DNA of 64,000 nt from Azophilus sp965200465 (GTDB lineage: Bacteria > Pseudomonadota > Gammaproteobacteria > Pseudomonadales > Azotimanducaceae), in contig OZ241358.1 of NCBI GenBank assembly GCA_965200465.1, positions 3,100,001 to 3,164,000 of the forward strand. Reading direction: 5' to 3'. The position numbers and the translations under genes are program-made. Under the pieces are notes generated by a model. It did not search any database, was not told where the DNA came from, and saw only the letters and a program-made list of their open reading frames with translations. This document shows, in pieces, positions 62,036-64,000 of the stretch. Each line of letters opens with the position of its first letter. The stretch's first letter is position 1.

Positions 62036-62518
62036 ATGAAGAAAGACGACATCTCTACGTTGGTCTCCATCGTCGGCCGTCTCGGTGCGGTTCACGCACT
62101 TGTTGGCAGCGACTTGGTGAAGATGGAAGACTTGAGAAGACTGGCCAAGGAGCTTGCTATTGAGAGGGCTTCAAGCAAGCCAAAGAAGGAGCTGGCCAAA
62201 TGCATCGTGCGCCAAATCGACCAACGGATAAAGAAAAGCTTGGAGGAACTTCAAGCGCTGACGCGAGATGAACTATTGATCTATCTGGAGCAGACTAATT
62301 GCGACTCCGACGACTTGAAGGACCTCATAAAAAGGGCAGGGCTTCCCGTGCAGGCCGGAATGTCCCGCAACGACCTGCTTAAGTTCGCCTCGATACAGAT
62401 CAGCAGTCTGGGCATGTTTGAACGGCTCTCCAACTCGCATCAACCAAGGCTTGGAAGGAATTTGGGGCAACGCGTCGCTACGCCGCATGGCAACATTGGA
62501 ACGGATGCAGCTTACTAG
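62036..62518 (+). CDS. Protein of unknown family downstream of ParA
   Basis: Protein of 160 residues, very rich in Lys, Leu and Glu and mostly alpha-helical (LARSLKELQALTRDEL-like helices, LKDLIKRAGLPVQAGMSRNDLLKF). I do not recognise the family. The second half has two short helix-turn-helix-like or SAP-like motifs (LTRDELLIYLEQTNCDSDDL and MSRNDLLKFASIQISSL), which could bind DNA. By position it may be the ParB-like partner of the ParA. GGATGG is 5 nt before ATG 62036. Confidence 0.6.
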   Translation: MKKDDISTLVSIVGRLGAVHALVGSDLVKMEDLRRLAKELAIERASSKPKKELAKCIVRQIDQRIKKSLEELQALTRDELLIYLEQTNCDSDDLKDLIKRAGLPVQAGMSRNDLLKFASIQISSLGMFERLSNSHQPRLGRNLGQRVATPHGNIGTDAAY

Positions 62519-62807
62519 CAGTCTGCTGCCCCCCTCGCCGCCGAGTTATGATGGGAGCTTTCCGCAGCGGCGATGCATCATGCGAGGCAATTAGGCAAAG
62601 CAGAACCAGATGCTCAGCCATGTGGACATGGAAAGTCGGATGCCGGCCAGCCATCCCATCCGCAAGGTTGGGAAGGTCGTCGATCAAGCGCGTCCGAAAG
62701 CTCAGTTTCCAGAAGGCTGTTATACCTGTCATTTCAGGCTGGCGCTGGCAGCATAAATCACGGACACTGGGTGCTAGAGCCGAATAGCCGCATCAAAGGT
62801 TGCTGAC
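62519..62807. other. Intergenic region, no supported gene
   Basis: Between the ParA partner and the convergent actin-like gene. Short ORFs on both strands overlap (for example MTGITAFWKLSFRTRLIDDL on the minus strand at about 62730-62670). They look like a repeated sequence found in other bacteria but no frame shows a clear start or domain, so I leave them uncalled. Confidence 0.4.
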
Positions 62808-64000
62808 TTACACATCGTCCTTGGAAACATAGTTCTGCGTATAGTCGTTATTACTGTCTGGAAGGATGGGTGGTATCTCCAAGGGATGAAATACCTTGCC
62901 GATCTCGTCGCCCGGATAGCTCAATCCCAAAGCGACAAACAAGCGGCTCAAGTGTTGATCCGGGACAATAGCTGAAGTTGGCTGGCTCGACGAGGTGCCT
63001 TTCAGGCGATCTAGCGCTCTCTCAAATATGCCTCGGTGATTGCTGGATGGATTTCGACCATCCGCAATGCCGGCCATGTCAATGGTCGTGGGAACACTGA
63101 TTTCCAGTGGGCGGAGGCCGTCGTGGTGGTAGTTCTGATTCATCCACTTGCTCAGTTTTTCCAGCTGTTCTTTGTGTAAGCGGCTATTCGAACCACCGCC
63201 CACGAAAAAGTACGGGAGGTCATTGCCGCGGCGGAATTCGTCTGCCGTCCCATACTCACGCTTCGTCTTGATCACCACGTCTTGCAGGCACCGGCTGACT
63301 TGCCAGCGGAACTCGTTGTCGCTTTTGCCGGCATGCAGAAACCAATGATAGGCCTCGACACCCAAGGGGCGGACATCGGCGGCGGGGATCGAATAGACAT
63401 CACTGCCTTCCTTCTGGCTCAGATAGAATGCGCACACGTCCATTGTCATGGCACCGACATCAACGATTAGATACAGGCCATTGGCCCGTTCGTTGGACTT
63501 GGAGAACGACGTTGTGGCAGCGGCGATCTCCGGGAACACCGCCACACCTTGCTTTAGGGATTCCTCGTTGGATGTCGATGCGCGAACGATATCCTCTCTT
63601 TCCAGCATCACAGTAACATCCGAAAACGCGATTTTATTCGGTAATTGGGACAATTGCATTCCCGCCAGCGCCATGCGTCGATAAGCATTGGCTAAATAGG
63701 TATCCTCACATGACTTTGCGGGCAGGCCGACCTGGACGATCCACCGGGGCGTCCTGCGATGGAACATGGACACCCGATTCGCCAGCAACCAGCCCTTTGC
63801 ATGGCGAATAACATAGCCGAGATAGATCGCCACGGCTTGGATAGCCCGTGCCGAATGGAGCGGAGTCTGGGATGCGGATGATACCACCATCGCCGCCTGT
63901 TTCAGGTTGTGCAACGGGTGTGCGCTGCGACTGGGACAGGCCGACAGGCTTCCGCCGTGCTCCCAAAGCACCGTCTGCCAAAGCGCTGGGTGATTTTCGC
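62808..64000 (-). CDS. Actin/Hsp70-like ATPase, 5' end beyond window (partial)
   Basis: C-terminal ~397 residues of an actin-like/ParM or Hsp70-like protein. GLYLIVDVGAMTMDVCAFYL is the phosphate-2 motif and FFVGGGSNSRLHKEQLEKL the adenosine motif. The frame stays open to the right edge (ENHPALWQTVLWEHGGSL before the first internal GTG at 63971), so the N-terminal phosphate-1 motif lies outside. Paired with ParA and a small helical protein it suggests a segregation or phage-like filament system of a mobile element. Its closest named family cannot be settled without the N-terminus. Confidence 0.75.
   Translation of the reverse strand, partial: ENHPALWQTVLWEHGGSLSACPSRSAHPLHNLKQAAMVVSSASQTPLHSARAIQAVAIYLGYVIRHAKGWLLANRVSMFHRRTPRWIVQVGLPAKSCEDTYLANAYRRMALAGMQLSQLPNKIAFSDVTVMLEREDIVRASTSNEESLKQGVAVFPEIAAATTSFSKSNERANGLYLIVDVGAMTMDVCAFYLSQKEGSDVYSIPAADVRPLGVEAYHWFLHAGKSDNEFRWQVSRCLQDVVIKTKREYGTADEFRRGNDLPYFFVGGGSNSRLHKEQLEKLSKWMNQNYHHDGLRPLEISVPTTIDMAGIADGRNPSSNHRGIFERALDRLKGTSSSQPTSAIVPDQHLSRLFVALGLSYPGDEIGKVFHPLEIPPILPDSNNDYTQNYVSKDDV

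Noticed and set aside
62548..62787. Overlapping small ORFs on both strands between the parA partner and the actin-like gene
   Set aside because: They look like pieces of a repeated sequence, but no start codon with ribosome site or known domain supports a gene.

Overview
The window is high-GC, densely coded bacterial DNA. The repertoire is typical of a Gram-negative proteobacterium, most likely a gammaproteobacterium, possibly marine or host-associated. The evidence is TonB-dependent receptors, an RND pump with its adaptor, tetrameric sarcosine oxidase, Tad pilus machinery, AcnA, and a soluble-type reductive dehalogenase. No rRNA, tRNA or CRISPR array was seen. Most very long ORFs opposite real genes are GC-driven shadows and were left out.

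Layout. 0-12 kb: aconitase A; a two-gene DNA-modification module (C5 cytosine methyltransferase plus a GHKL ATPase fused to a nuclease-like domain); a secreted serine hydrolase; an RND efflux pair. 12-22 kb: sarcosine oxidase genes soxB and soxDAG, split by an insert holding a Fic-like protein, a truncated SMC-like ATPase, a HigBA-type toxin-antitoxin pair and a TonB-dependent receptor. 22-33.6 kb: part of a tight-adherence (Tad) locus (CpaE/TadZ-like, TPR-SPOR lipoprotein, two TadE-like pseudopilins, a TadG-like vWA protein, CpaF, TadB, TadC). It is interrupted by two minus-strand genes and has no pilin, prepilin peptidase or secretin here.

33.6-46.7 kb is the most unusual part. Two roadblock/LC7-like proteins, two proteins with TonB C-terminal domains and two members of an unrecognised exported family are arranged around one large fusion (degenerate Ser/Thr kinase, membrane segment, PEGA-like repeats, FGE/sulfatase-modifying-like domain). 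A second TonB-dependent receptor and an ammonium transporter complete the block. The paired genes suggest an old duplication and a dedicated envelope sensing or assembly apparatus working beside the Tad machine. One of the unrecognised genes carries a 14-G tract near its 3' end.

46.8-51.8 kb: a DUF6311-like membrane protein, a 133-bp inverted-repeat (MITE-like) element, a reductive-dehalogenase-like protein with a duplicated cobalamin-domain fold, and a hot-dog thioesterase. 51.9-64 kb looks like a genomic island: a DUF4143 ATPase, a RloA/RloB-like (AbiL-like) defence pair between IS30-derived pieces, an AAA-ATPase-like/PD-(D/E)XK protein, three decayed transposases, a wHTH-HicA-HicB operon, and a ParA / unknown / actin-like ATPase set suggesting a plasmid-type or integrative-element segregation module that runs off the right edge.
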